Of a stretch of 64,000 nt of DNA, positions 1-9,596 are shown piece by piece (the stretch's first letter is position 1; each line of letters begins with the position of its first letter). The stretch spans positions 2,472,001 through 2,536,000 of the forward strand of contig NZ_CP066356.1 of NCBI RefSeq assembly GCF_023278185.1. The letters run 5' to 3'. The notes below the pieces were generated by a model. The model saw only the letters and a list, made by a program, of their open reading frames with translations. It had not been told where the DNA came from and searched no databases. The position numbers and the translations under genes were made by a program. The stretch comes from Bradyrhizobium elkanii USDA 76 (GTDB taxonomy: Bacteria > Pseudomonadota > Alphaproteobacteria > Rhizobiales > Xanthobacteraceae).

Positions 1-186
1 TGGCGCGGCATGGTGATGGACACCTATTCGCTGGAGAAGATCAGCGGCTGGACGCCCGATCTGTCGCCGCCGCCGGACACCACCTTCTTCCGCTGGCGCG
101 TGCTGGCGATGCGTCTTCCTGCTCCCCTGGCTTTCGCCAGGACGACGGACGGAAACGTGCAGCCGTCTCCCACCCCGTCATCCTGA
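1..186 (+). CDS. C-terminal end of an unidentified protein (partial, 5' end outside the window)
   Basis: Frame 1 is open from the first base to a TGA at 184-186 and gives 61 residues beginning WRGMVMDTYSLEK. The first 37 or so residues (through RWRVLAM) look like ordinary protein. The rest (LPAPLAFARTTDG...) is encoded by intergenic repeat DNA: a CCTGG/CCAGG hairpin at 126-141 that recurs near 42,990, and the left arm of a long palindrome from 173. The stop codon itself lies in the repeat's conserved CATCCTGAG. I do not recognise the family. The native end was probably shortened or replaced when the repeat arrived. Confidence 0.5.
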   Translation, partial: WRGMVMDTYSLEKISGWTPDLSPPPDTTFFRWRVLAMRLPAPLAFARTTDGNVQPSPTPSS

Positions 187-280
187 GGTGCGAGCGGAGC
201 GAGCCTCGAAGGATCGACGGCCACCAGCCGGGCCGTGCATCCTTCGAGACGCCGCTTCGCGGCTCCTCAGGATGACGGGG
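173..280. repeat. Palindromic intergenic repeat, family A, copy 1
   Basis: The ends CCCCGTCATCCTGAG and CTCAGGATGACGGGG are inverted copies. An inner pair, CTCGAAGGATCGACGGCC and GGGCCGTGCATCCTTCGAG, is also inverted. The same design recurs at 3797-3928, 9485-9589 and 59780-59885. It forms a long imperfect hairpin and has no coding capacity of its own. Confidence 0.85.
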
Positions 281-350
281 CGTGTACAGCCTAACGACCC
301 TTAAAGGCTCCCCTTGTGGGAGAAGGTGGCGCGCACAAGCGCGACGCGCG

Positions 351-1382
351 CTATTCCTCTTCCTCGCGCTTGCGGATCAGGTCTTTCGCCAGATCGGTCA
401 GCGCCGGGCGCGGCAGGGCGTTGAAGGGGAGCGGGCGGGTGACGTCGATCGCGGCGAGGCCGAGGCGGGCGGTCAACAGGCCGTTGAGCATGCCTTCGCC
501 GAGGCGTTGCGACAGTTTTGCCGCGATGCCGTGACCGAGCATCTGCTGGATCAGGCTGTCGCTGGCGGCCATGCCGCCGGTGATGGCGAGATGCGCGATG
601 ACGTGGCGCAGCAGGCGGATCATGCCGAGCGCGCCGGGCCGGCCGCCATAGAGCCGCGCCAGCTGCCGGATCATCCGCAAGCTCGCCACGAACACGAACA
701 GCACGTCGAACAGCGCGCGCGGGCTGACCGCGGTTACGACCGAGACGCGTTGCGCGGCGGTCGATACCAGCCGTCGCGCCTCCTCGTCGAGCGGCGTCAT
801 CAACTCGCGCTCGGCGAGGCGGATCATGTCGGCGCCGTCGATGATGTCGTCGGTATGGCTCTGCAGCGTGCTGCGGGCGCGGGCGAGCTGCGGGGTCTGG
901 TGCGCGAGCTTGAGCAAATCGGCGACGATCACCCGGCTTGCGGCGCGGTCGTCGCTGATCAGCACCTCGGCGGCGCGCAGATGCAGCTTCTCGATGGTCG
1001 CCAGCCGCGCCAGACCGACCAGCTCGCGCGTGGTGACGACCGCAAGCGCCACCGCGGCGATGACGGCCAGTCCCAGCCCGAGGACGCCGAGGCCTTCATT
1101 GCGCGCGAACAGATCCTCGACCAGATTGATGACGCCAAGCCCGGTGCCGAGCACCACGAGGCCCGCGACCGCGCTCCAGAACAGCGTGCCCCAGCGGAAG
1201 CCGCGGCGCGCCGGCACCAGCGGCGTATCAAGCGGGACCGGAAGCTGCGCGGGCTCGGCCTCGGGCACGATCTGGATCGTGCCGCGGGTGAGGCGGCCGC
1301 CGTCGTCCGGATCCATCACGACCACGCCGGGATCGTCGAGCTTGAACGTCGCCGGCCGCCGCGGGGGCGTCTTCTCGTTCAT
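351..1382 (-). CDS. YcjF-like membrane protein (TIGR01620/DUF697 family)
   Basis: A 343-residue protein with a Pro-rich hydrophilic N-terminus. It has two adjacent hydrophobic segments at about residues 62-92 and 100-125, then a mostly helical C-terminal part with further hydrophobic stretches (GMIRLLRHVIAHLAITGG). This is the pattern of the YcjF/TIGR01620 family of inner-membrane proteins. Its ATG overlaps the stop of the upstream YcjX-like gene by 4 bp (ATGA), so the two are translationally coupled. In gammaproteobacteria the ycjX-ycjF pair belongs to the envelope-stress regulon. Its role here is unknown and no stress promoter can be assigned by eye. Confidence 0.85.
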   Translation of the reverse strand: MNEKTPPRRPATFKLDDPGVVVMDPDDGGRLTRGTIQIVPEAEPAQLPVPLDTPLVPARRGFRWGTLFWSAVAGLVVLGTGLGVINLVEDLFARNEGLGVLGLGLAVIAAVALAVVTTRELVGLARLATIEKLHLRAAEVLISDDRAASRVIVADLLKLAHQTPQLARARSTLQSHTDDIIDGADMIRLAERELMTPLDEEARRLVSTAAQRVSVVTAVSPRALFDVLFVFVASLRMIRQLARLYGGRPGALGMIRLLRHVIAHLAITGGMAASDSLIQQMLGHGIAAKLSQRLGEGMLNGLLTARLGLAAIDVTRPLPFNALPRPALTDLAKDLIRKREEEE

Positions 1383-2842
1383 TGCAGTTTGTCTCCGATC
1401 AGGAACTGGAGGGCGCGGTCAAGGCGGATGTGAGGCAGCGCCGGCTCTGCATCGCCGTTTCGTTCCAGCTTCGGCGGACGGAAGCGCAGGAAGCGGTAGT
1501 CTGCGGCTTCTGTGTCTGAGTTTGAGAGGCCGCGGAATCCGCCGTTGAACAGCTCCTCCGGATTGTCGGGCAGGTCGCCCGGAAAGGTCGCGACCTCGGT
1601 CTCGCCGTCAAGCCGCTCGCCATTGGCGACCTCGCCCGGTGCCGGGGTGCCGAGGATCGACGGCAGCCGGTCGCGCCCGCGCTGGACCTGCGCCTCGCGT
1701 GTGGCGCGCACCGCGGCGAGCGCGACGACGTCGATGTCGGCGCCGGCATATTCGGCGCGCTCGGCGGCCTTGGCCACGATCCGCCGCAGCACGGCCTCCA
1801 GCCGGTCGTGGCTCAGGTGGTGCAGATGGTCGGCCTTGGTCGCCGCGAACAGGATGCGGTCGATGCGCGGCCGGAACAGCGTGCTCAGGATCGTGCTGCG
1901 GCCGATCCGGAAGCAGTCGAGGATGCCGGCGAGCGCGGCCTCGAGATCGTGCAGCGCCTCGGGGCCGGCGTTGAATGCGGCAAGCGCATCGGCCAGCACG
2001 ATCTGGCGATCGAGCCGCGCGAAATGGTCGCGGAAGAACGGCCGCACCACGACGTCCTTGTAGGCCTCGAAGCGCCGCCGCATCATCGCCCACAGCGAGC
2101 CGTCACCCGCGCTGCCGCCCGCGGGCACGTCGAGCGGTGCAAAGGTCAGCGCCGGCGTGTCGGCGAGATTGCCGGGCATCAGGAAGCGGCCGGGCGGCAA
2201 CAGGCTCATCGCGAAGCGCTCGTCGCGGCAGGCGCGCAGATAATCGGTGAACAGCCTTGCTTCGCTGAGCGCGGCCTGCTCGTCCTCCCTGGCCTCGGGC
2301 TTCAGCGTCGCGAGATGGGCGTGCCAGGGCGTCGCGAGTTTGGCGCGCAGCGGCTCGCGCGACAGCGCAAGGCTCTCCGCCGACCATTGCTCGTAGCTCT
2401 TGTTGAGCAGCGGCAGGTCGAGCAGCCACTCGCCGGGATAGTCGACGATATCGAGGGTCAGCGTGCGGTCCGCGCCATTTTGCCGCTGATACTCGATCAC
2501 GAGACGGAGCTCGGAGATGTCGGTGGTCGAGCTCGGCCAGGTCCGCTCCTCGACCAATGTCCGGACATGGTTCTCGTAGGCGAAGCGCGGCACCGCATCG
2601 TCGGGCTGCGGGGCGAGATAGGCGCGCCCGATCCGCCCCGAGGCGTAGGCCTCGAACACCGGGAAGCGGCCGCCGCGGGTCAGGCCGTGCACCAGCGCGG
2701 TGATGAACACGGTCTTGCCGGCGCGCGACAGGCCGGTGACGCCGAGCCGCACCGTCGGGTTGAAGAAGCCCTCGCCATAGTCGAGCAGCGCCCGCGCCGA
2801 GAGACGGGCTTCCTCGACGATATCAGTGAAGCTGGGGGGCAT
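1379..2842 (-). CDS. YcjX-like P-loop NTPase (DUF463 family)
   Basis: A 487-residue protein with a Walker A motif GLSRAGKT at residues 37-44 and a GTPase-like switch DIVDYPGEW near residue 130. Length and motif order fit the YcjX/DUF463 family of GTP-binding proteins. The start at 2842 opens MPPSFTDIVEEARLSARALLD, a typical family N-terminus. It is the first gene of a two-gene operon with the YcjF-like protein and overlaps it by 4 bp. The family is linked to envelope stress in other bacteria. The biochemical role is not known. Confidence 0.88.
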   Translation of the reverse strand: MPPSFTDIVEEARLSARALLDYGEGFFNPTVRLGVTGLSRAGKTVFITALVHGLTRGGRFPVFEAYASGRIGRAYLAPQPDDAVPRFAYENHVRTLVEERTWPSSTTDISELRLVIEYQRQNGADRTLTLDIVDYPGEWLLDLPLLNKSYEQWSAESLALSREPLRAKLATPWHAHLATLKPEAREDEQAALSEARLFTDYLRACRDERFAMSLLPPGRFLMPGNLADTPALTFAPLDVPAGGSAGDGSLWAMMRRRFEAYKDVVVRPFFRDHFARLDRQIVLADALAAFNAGPEALHDLEAALAGILDCFRIGRSTILSTLFRPRIDRILFAATKADHLHHLSHDRLEAVLRRIVAKAAERAEYAGADIDVVALAAVRATREAQVQRGRDRLPSILGTPAPGEVANGERLDGETEVATFPGDLPDNPEELFNGGFRGLSNSDTEAADYRFLRFRPPKLERNGDAEPALPHIRLDRALQFLIGDKLQ

Positions 2843-3039
2843 GGAGGGGTAACGAAAAACCCGGCAGGAGGGACCAAAAGTGGCGGGCGATCACCCGCAA
2901 GGTGGCGATTATCGGGCCAAAATCAAGCTTCACATTTCCGGCGCCTTTGCAGGCGAGGGGATTGTCGGGGGTGCAAGGGAATTGAACGCCTCACCATGCC
3001 CGCGCTACCCATCGTCCATCGGCCCACGGGAAAGCCTGC

Positions 3040-3735
3040 ATGACGGTCTTCCGCCTGAAGCAACTTGCCTCGACCTCGATCCACGCTGCCGGCGCCGCGC
3101 TGTGGAACTACGACCGCGCCGAGCTGATCGCCGACGGCGTCGTCCATCTCGTCGGCGTCGCTTTCGGGCTCGTGGCCGCCACCGCGCTGATCGTGCTGAC
3201 CGCGGTCTATGCCGGCCCGTTCGACATCGCCGTGGTCTCGGTCTATGTCGCCGGCCTGCTCGCGATGCTGGTGCTGTCGGCGACCTATAATCTGTGGCCG
3301 GTGTCGCGCGCCAAATGGGTGCTGCGGCGCTTCGATCACTCCGCGATCTATCTGCTGATCGCCGCGACCTATACGCCGTTCATCGTGGAACTGAAGGACA
3401 GCACCTTCGCGATCGCGCTGCTGGCCGGGGTGTGGTGCGTGGCGATCGTCGGGATCTGGCTGAAGCTGCGCTATCCGGGCCGCTTCGACCGGCTCTCGGT
3501 CGGGCTCTATCTCGCGATGGGCTGGAGCGGCATCATGCTCTACGACGCCGTCGTCAAGGCGCTGCCGGCGATGGCGCTCGGCTTCGTGCTGGCCGGCGGT
3601 ATTCTCTATAGCCTGGGGGTGATCTTCCACTCCTGGCGCCGGCTGCGCTTCCAGAACGCGATCTGGCACTGCTTCGTGCTGCTCGGGGCCGCCTGTCACT
3701 ATACGGCGGTGTTCGACGTCGTGCTGGCGAGCTGA
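3040..3735 (+). CDS. Hemolysin III family membrane protein (PAQR superfamily, TrhA-like)
   Basis: A 231-residue protein with about seven membrane segments. Family marks are the early acidic/His segment (ELIADGVVHLVGV), the central FDHSAIYLLIAATYTPF and a C-terminal WHCFVLLGAACHY. The conserved His and Asp residues match the metal-site pattern of PAQR proteins. The hemolysin name is historical; the related TrhA protein of E. coli is implicated in membrane energetics or fluidity. It stands alone, divergent from ycjX, with a 197-bp intergenic region. Confidence 0.9.
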   Translation: MTVFRLKQLASTSIHAAGAALWNYDRAELIADGVVHLVGVAFGLVAATALIVLTAVYAGPFDIAVVSVYVAGLLAMLVLSATYNLWPVSRAKWVLRRFDHSAIYLLIAATYTPFIVELKDSTFAIALLAGVWCVAIVGIWLKLRYPGRFDRLSVGLYLAMGWSGIMLYDAVVKALPAMALGFVLAGGILYSLGVIFHSWRRLRFQNAIWHCFVLLGAACHYTAVFDVVLAS

Positions 3736-3796
3736 AGTTCTCGCCATCCGCGGCGAATGAGCTATCATGTTTCGTGATACGCCCGTTGCGCTTTGT

Positions 3797-3928
3797 CCCG
3801 TCATCCTGAGGAGCGCGGAGCGCGTCTCGAAGGATGCACGGCCCGGCTGGTGGCCGTCGACCCTTCGAGACGCGCGTGCCGCGCTCCTCCAGCGACAACG
3901 GCTTCGCCGTTGCGCGGGGGTGACGGGG
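3797..3928. repeat. Palindromic intergenic repeat, family A, copy 2 (variant right arm)
   Basis: It begins CCCGTCATCCTGAGGAGCG and shares the inner CTCGAAGGATGCACGGCC and CCTTCGAGACGCG arms with copy 1. The right arm differs: after GCGCTCCTC it carries an extra small hairpin (AACGGC TTC GCCGTT) before the closing TGACGGGG. It fills most of the 252-bp gap before the SDR gene. Confidence 0.8.
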
Positions 3929-3987
3929 CACGCAGGAGCGAGTGGGTAAAGCGACAGTGTGCAAGCAGAGATATCGGGAGGATGGCC

Positions 3988-4782
3988 ATGCAGGTGGCAG
4001 GTAAGGTTGTGGTGGTCACCGGCGGTGGCAATGGCATCGGCAAGGCGTTGTGCGAGGCATTCCACGCCGCGGGCGCATCGAAGGTCGTGGTCGTCGACCT
4101 CGATCACGGCGCGGCCGAGAAGGTCGCGGCCACGGTCGGCGGTGCCGCCTTCAAATGCGACGTCGGGCAGGAGAAGAACATCCTGCATGTGATCGACGAG
4201 ACCGAGCGGATGTTCGGCCCGATCGCGCTGTTCTGCTCCAATGCCGGCATCGGCGGCGGCTTCGATCCGTTGTCGGTGAACGCCGGCGGCACCTCGGACG
4301 AGCCGTGGTCGCGGAGCTGGGCGATCCATGTGATGGCGCATGTCTACGCGGCGCGGCATCTGGTGCCGCGCATGAAGACGCGCGGCGGCGGCTACTTCCT
4401 CAACACCATCTCGGCCGCGGGCCTGTTGTCGCAGGTCGGCAGCCCGGCCTATTCGACCACCAAGCACGCCGCGGTCGGCTTTGCGGAAAACCTCGCGATC
4501 TCGCACCGCGCCGACAACATCAAGGTCTCGATCCTCTGCCCGCAGGGCGTCGACACCAACATGCTGCGCGCGATCCCGAAGGGCCCGCAATCCGGTGACG
4601 GCGATCTTTCCGCCGAGCAGGTCGCGCAGGATGCGCTGAGGGGCATCGAGCAGGAGACCTTCCTGATCCTGCCGCACCCGCAGGTGCTCGGCTACATGCG
4701 CAAGAAGACCGAGAATTACGACCGCTGGATCGGCGGCATGGCCAAGATTCAGGCCAAGATGCGGGAAGCGCACGGGAAGTGA
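3988..4782 (+). CDS. SDR family NAD(P)-dependent oxidoreductase
   Basis: A 264-residue short-chain dehydrogenase. It has the Rossmann motif TGGGNGIG at residues 9-16, the NAG motif (NAGIGGG), a Ser in NTISAAG and the catalytic YSTTK. These fit classical SDR enzymes that oxidise or reduce alcohols and ketones; the substrate cannot be read from sequence. I chose the ATG at 3988 because GGGAGG at 3976-3981 lies 6 bp before it. The ATG at 3982 touches that site and is less likely. The frame stays open upstream through the repeat, so longer starts are not credible. Confidence 0.88.
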   Translation: MQVAGKVVVVTGGGNGIGKALCEAFHAAGASKVVVVDLDHGAAEKVAATVGGAAFKCDVGQEKNILHVIDETERMFGPIALFCSNAGIGGGFDPLSVNAGGTSDEPWSRSWAIHVMAHVYAARHLVPRMKTRGGGYFLNTISAAGLLSQVGSPAYSTTKHAAVGFAENLAISHRADNIKVSILCPQGVDTNMLRAIPKGPQSGDGDLSAEQVAQDALRGIEQETFLILPHPQVLGYMRKKTENYDRWIGGMAKIQAKMREAHGK

Positions 4783-4841
4783 CTCGCGGGAAAGACTGAC
4801 CGCGCATGTCGCTGCGATGTGAGGTGAGCATGCTGGTCAGG

Positions 4842-5009
4842 CTCCCTCCCCCCTTGCGGGGGAGGGTTGGGGAGAGGGGTAAGCCCCGGGCGAGATCATT
4901 GATCGAGTCTCGCCATCGCAATTTTCGGTCACGCTCCGTTCGAGCACATTGAGAGAGCACGCCGTGTGGCACCCCTCTCCCTAACCCTCCCCCGCAAGGG
5001 GGGAGGGAA
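4842..5009. repeat. Palindromic intergenic repeat, family C, copy 1 (uninterrupted)
   Basis: The left arm CTCCCTCCCCCCTTGCGGGG and a following GGGAGAGGGGT are inverted at the right end as ACCCCTCTCCC and CCCGCAAGGGGGGAGGG. The centre has GAGTCTCGCCATCGCAA and other bases shared with the copies near 7.5 and 42.7 kb. It lies between convergent genes. It is the only full copy here without the MITE-like insert and so shows the empty site. Confidence 0.82.
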
Positions 5010-5045
5010 CCCCTCCGCCGGTGCCTTCCTCACATGAGGTAGACG

Positions 5046-5666
5046 TCACACCTTCGCGAGTTGCGCGATCCTGTCGCGCAGATATGCGTCCATCAGATCG
5101 GGAGCGGACGCGCCGAACATCCTGATGCGGCCGGTGTGCAGCAACAACAGCAGGCCGGTCGCATGCGCGAAGCAGTCGACCATCACGGTGTTCGCCTTCT
5201 GCCTGGAGGCGCCGAGCGCTTCAGCGGCTTCGGCGATCGGATGCAGCGCCGCCTCCAGCGCGGCGTTCAGCGCGTGATCGCGGTCATGGCCGAGCCCAGC
5301 CGGCTTCATGCCGCCGCGGAACAAATAGAAGCCGAGATCGAGGTCGCGCGGGTGCTCGGCGTAGTAGCGGAAGAAGCCCATGCCTGCGGCGTGCAGCTTC
5401 TGCTTGGCGCCGCGCGTCGTCGCGACTGCTGCACTGACGGCTTCGCCGAGCGAGACCAGCGATTGCCGCAACACCTCGGCGTAGATCGCCTCCTTGGAAT
5501 CGAAATGGAAATACAGCGCCGCCGGCGTGTAGCCGGCCCGCGTCGCGATCGCCCGCAGGCTCGCGCCTTCGAGGCCTTCCTCCGCGAACACGCTGCGCGC
5601 GGCGTCGAGGATCAGCTCCCGCTTGTGGCGGCTGACCGCTTCCTTCCTGCTCTCGCGCATCTGCAT
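5046..5666 (-). CDS. TetR/AcrR family transcriptional regulator
   Basis: A 206-residue protein. The N-terminal helix-turn-helix runs from about residue 15 to 60 (ILDAARSVFAEEGLEGASL...GYTPAALYFHFDSKEAIY), typical of TetR. The C-terminal ligand domain is helical. I use the ATG at 5666 (MQMRESRKEAV). The frame extends upstream to 5753, but that would put the coding start across the operator-like repeats and the neighbouring start codon. It is divergent from the HpaB-like gene, which is its most likely target. The ligand is probably an aromatic or acyl compound, by inference only. Confidence 0.9.
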   Translation of the reverse strand: MQMRESRKEAVSRHKRELILDAARSVFAEEGLEGASLRAIATRAGYTPAALYFHFDSKEAIYAEVLRQSLVSLGEAVSAAVATTRGAKQKLHAAGMGFFRYYAEHPRDLDLGFYLFRGGMKPAGLGHDRDHALNAALEAALHPIAEAAEALGASRQKANTVMVDCFAHATGLLLLLHTGRIRMFGASAPDLMDAYLRDRIAQLAKV

Positions 5667-5698
5667 GGCCCGGCGAATCCGTTCTTGACTCAATTCTG

Positions 5699-5727
5699 AC
5701 AGCGTTAGATAGTTTAACAGTGTTAGA
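5699..5727. promoter_or_regulatory. Operator-like repeats between the TetR gene and the HpaB-like gene
   Basis: Two direct copies, ACAGCGTTAGA at 5699-5709 and ACAGTGTTAGA at 5717-5727, are spaced 18 bp apart. The second lies in the perfect palindrome TAACA-G-TGTTA at 5715-5725; the first gives a degenerate version. Position between the divergent starts and spacing of nearly two helical turns suit a TetR dimer-pair site. Confidence 0.65.
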
Positions 5728-5751
5728 ATAAATGAGCAAGGGAGAAGCGCC

Positions 5752-7281
5752 ATGCTGATGACGGCTGCGGACTACCGGGAATCCCTGCGCCGCTACAAGC
5801 CGCGTGTGTTCGTCAACGGCGCGGCCGTTGCGAGCGTTGCGGACGAGCCGTTGCTGGCGCCCGGCGTGGCGGGCGTCGGCGTGACCTATGATTTCGCGCT
5901 GCAGCCCGAGCATGTCCCGATCATGACGGCGCGGCAGGGCACCTCGGGCAAGACCGTCAACCGCATGCTCCACATCAATCGGAGCTCGCAGGACCTGCTC
6001 GACAAGCTCGAGGCGGTGCGGCTGGTGTGCAGAACGTCGGGCTGCGCGCAGCGCTACCTGAGCCATGATGCGCTGAACGGTCTCTATCAGGCGACCAGGC
6101 TGACCGACGATCGCCACGGCACCGATTACAGCCAGCGCTTCCTCAACTATCTGCACGAGGTGCAGGACCAGGATCTGACGCTCGGCGTCGCCATGACCGA
6201 TGCGAAGGGCGACCGCTCGAAGCGTCCCGGCCTGCAGGCCAACACGGACGTCTACGTCCATATCAGGGAGCGCCGGCCCGACGGCATCGTGATCCGCGGC
6301 ACCAAGGCGATCGTGACCGGCGCGCCTTACATGCACGAATTCCTCGTCATGCCGTGCCGCACCCATGTGCCTGCCGACAAGGATTTTGCGGTCTGTTGCG
6401 CCGTGCCGGTCGATGCGCCCGGCGTCACCATCGTCGCGCGTCCGGCCGGCCGGCCCGGCGATGCCGCGGCGAAATTTTCCGCCAAGTACGGCCAGTCGGT
6501 CGGAGTCGTGATGTTCGACGACGTGTTCGTGCCGCATGATCGCGTGTTCCTCGCCGGCGAGACCGAGGAGGGCGGCTTCCTCACCACGTCCTACGCCACG
6601 CATCACCGGCATTCCTGCATCGGCGCCCGTGCCGGCTTCGGCGATCTCTTGATCGGCGCCGGTGCGTTGATGATCGAGGCCAACGGGCTCGATGCCGAGA
6701 AGCACGCGCATATCCGCGAGGCGATGGTCGAGCTGATCACCATCACCGAAAGCTTTTACGCCTGCGGCGTCGCCTCCTCGGTCTACTGCACGAAGGACCC
6801 GGCGGGCTCGGTGATGCCGGATGCGGTGTTCTCCAACATCGGCAAGCTGCTGCTGGCGACCAAGATCTACGACATGCACCGCGTCGCGCATTACGTGTCC
6901 GGCGGCCTGATCGTCGCGCTGCCGGGTCCCGACGAGGATCACAATCCGGAAACGCGCGCCTCGCTTGCCGCTGTCATGGGCGGACGTCCCGATATCCCGG
7001 CAGAGCAGCGCGCCGAGGTGGCGCGGCTGATCGAGGACCTCACCGTCTCGCACGAGGCCGGCTGGTATTCGGTGATCTCGTTGCACGGCGGCGGCTCGCC
7101 GGAGGCGATGAAGCGCGAGATCTGGCGCAACTATCCGGTGATGGAGAAGGCCGAGCTGGTCGAGAATCTGCTCGGCCGCGACCTCGTCGACCAGGGACAA
7201 CGGGTGTCGAAGCAGCCCGGACGCTGCTGCGCAACCGGCTGTGAGGTGCCGACGCCGTCGGCGGCGGAATCGCTCTTGTGA
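5752..7281 (+). CDS. HpaB / 4-hydroxybutyryl-CoA dehydratase superfamily flavoprotein, probably a hydroxylase
   Basis: A 509-residue protein of the 4-hydroxyphenylacetate 3-hydroxylase (HpaB) superfamily, shown by the N-terminal YRESLRRYKPRVFVNG and the MTDAKGDRSKRPG and HHRHSCIGARAGFGDLLIG segments. Clostridial 4-hydroxybutyryl-CoA dehydratase binds a [4Fe-4S] cluster through CxxxC and HxxxxxxC ligands. Here the equivalents read CAQRY and HRHSCIGA, so two of the four ligands are Tyr and Ala. A flavin-dependent monooxygenase is therefore more likely than a radical dehydratase. The alignment is from memory. The start at 5752 follows GGGAGAAGCGCC. It is probably repressed by the divergent TetR protein. 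No reductase partner (HpaC-like) is adjacent. Confidence 0.82.
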   Translation: MLMTAADYRESLRRYKPRVFVNGAAVASVADEPLLAPGVAGVGVTYDFALQPEHVPIMTARQGTSGKTVNRMLHINRSSQDLLDKLEAVRLVCRTSGCAQRYLSHDALNGLYQATRLTDDRHGTDYSQRFLNYLHEVQDQDLTLGVAMTDAKGDRSKRPGLQANTDVYVHIRERRPDGIVIRGTKAIVTGAPYMHEFLVMPCRTHVPADKDFAVCCAVPVDAPGVTIVARPAGRPGDAAAKFSAKYGQSVGVVMFDDVFVPHDRVFLAGETEEGGFLTTSYATHHRHSCIGARAGFGDLLIGAGALMIEANGLDAEKHAHIREAMVELITITESFYACGVASSVYCTKDPAGSVMPDAVFSNIGKLLLATKIYDMHRVAHYVSGGLIVALPGPDEDHNPETRASLAAVMGGRPDIPAEQRAEVARLIEDLTVSHEAGWYSVISLHGGGSPEAMKREIWRNYPVMEKAELVENLLGRDLVDQGQRVSKQPGRCCATGCEVPTPSAAESLL

Positions 7282-7300
7282 GGTGAGCACGCTCATCAGG

Positions 7301-7658
7301 CTCCCTCCCCCCCTTGCGGCAGGGCAATCGCATATGGCCGTTTGAGGTAATCGGAGTTCCCACAAACTCGTCATGCCCGGGCTTGTCCCGGGCATCCACG
7401 TCTTCGTTTCCACGCGAAGAAAAGACGTGGATGGCCGGGACAAGCCCGGCCATGACTGCGCGGAAGAATCGGTTCATTCCATATGCGATTGCCCTGCCCC
7501 TTGCGGGGGAGGGCTGGGGAGAGGGGTAAGCCCCGGGCGAGATGACTGAAGTGAGTCTCGCTTTCGCAACTTCGACCGCGTTACGTTGAGACTCGTGTTG
7601 AGAGAGCGTGCCGTATGGCACCCCTCTCCCTAACCCTCCCCCGCAAGGGGGGAGGGAA
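7301..7658. repeat. Palindromic repeat, family C, copy 2, interrupted by a MITE-like element
   Basis: The outer arms match the copy at 4842-5009: CTCCCTCCCC at the left, CCGCAAGGGGGGAGGG at the right, with the same GAGGGGTAAGCCCCGGGCGAGAT interior, split here by insertion near the left arm. This repeat fills the 422-bp gap between the convergent HpaB-like and decarboxylase genes. I see no gene in it. Confidence 0.85.
7320..7496. mobile_element. MITE-like element, copy 1 (177 bp, 17-bp inverted ends, 10-bp target duplication)
   Basis: The left end CAGGGCAATCGCATATG (7320-7336) is exactly inverted at the right end as CATATGCGATTGCCCTG (7480-7496). The flanking CCCCTTGCGG is duplicated exactly at 7310-7319 and 7497-7506. 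Inside is a long palindrome (TCATGCCCGGGCTTGTCCCG ... GGCCGGGACAAGCCCGGCCA) of repeat family D. There is no coding capacity, so movement would need a transposase elsewhere. Confidence 0.8.
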
Positions 7659-7703
7659 TCCGGCCGCCAGTGCCTTCCTTACCAGTCGTGGCGAGATCGC
7701 CGC

Positions 7704-9332
<1,629 letters not shown>

Positions 9333-9484
9333 CGGGCGGCTCCCATTTCTGTCTTGTTACGTTCCGTCATTGCGGGCGGCAAAAGCGGAAAGGCAATTCA
9401 CCTGTCGATGGATTGCCCGACGATGTCAAGCCGCTGGGCCCATAGTTGCCGCGGCAACGGCTGCAAGTTTGAGTGGGCGGCTAT

Positions 9485-9589
9485 CCCGTCATCCTGAGGA
9501 GCGCGCTTGCGCGCGTCTCGAAGGATCGACGGCCACGGCCGGGCCGTTCATCCTTCGAGACGCGCTACGCGCTTTTCAGGATGACGGGG
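9485..9589. repeat. Palindromic intergenic repeat, family A, copy 3
   Basis: It begins CCCGTCATCCTGAGGAGCGC and ends CAGGATGACGGGG, with inner arms CTCGAAGGATCGACGGCC and CATCCTTCGAGACGCG. It ends 8 bp before the stop codon of the downstream minus-strand lactamase gene and could help end transcription, though no T-run follows. Confidence 0.82.
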
Positions 9590-9596
9590 TGACTAC

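Noticed and set aside
24..224. Small minus-strand frame at the window start
   Set aside because: Most of it is the family A repeat read in reverse.
2923..4773. Long minus-strand frame opposite the hemolysin III and SDR genes
   Set aside because: It crosses a palindromic repeat and two well-supported + strand genes and shows no protein family.
5284..7443. Long minus-strand frame opposite the HpaB-like gene and part of the TetR gene
   Set aside because: It overlaps two clear genes and runs into the family C repeat. Composition is typical of a shadow frame.
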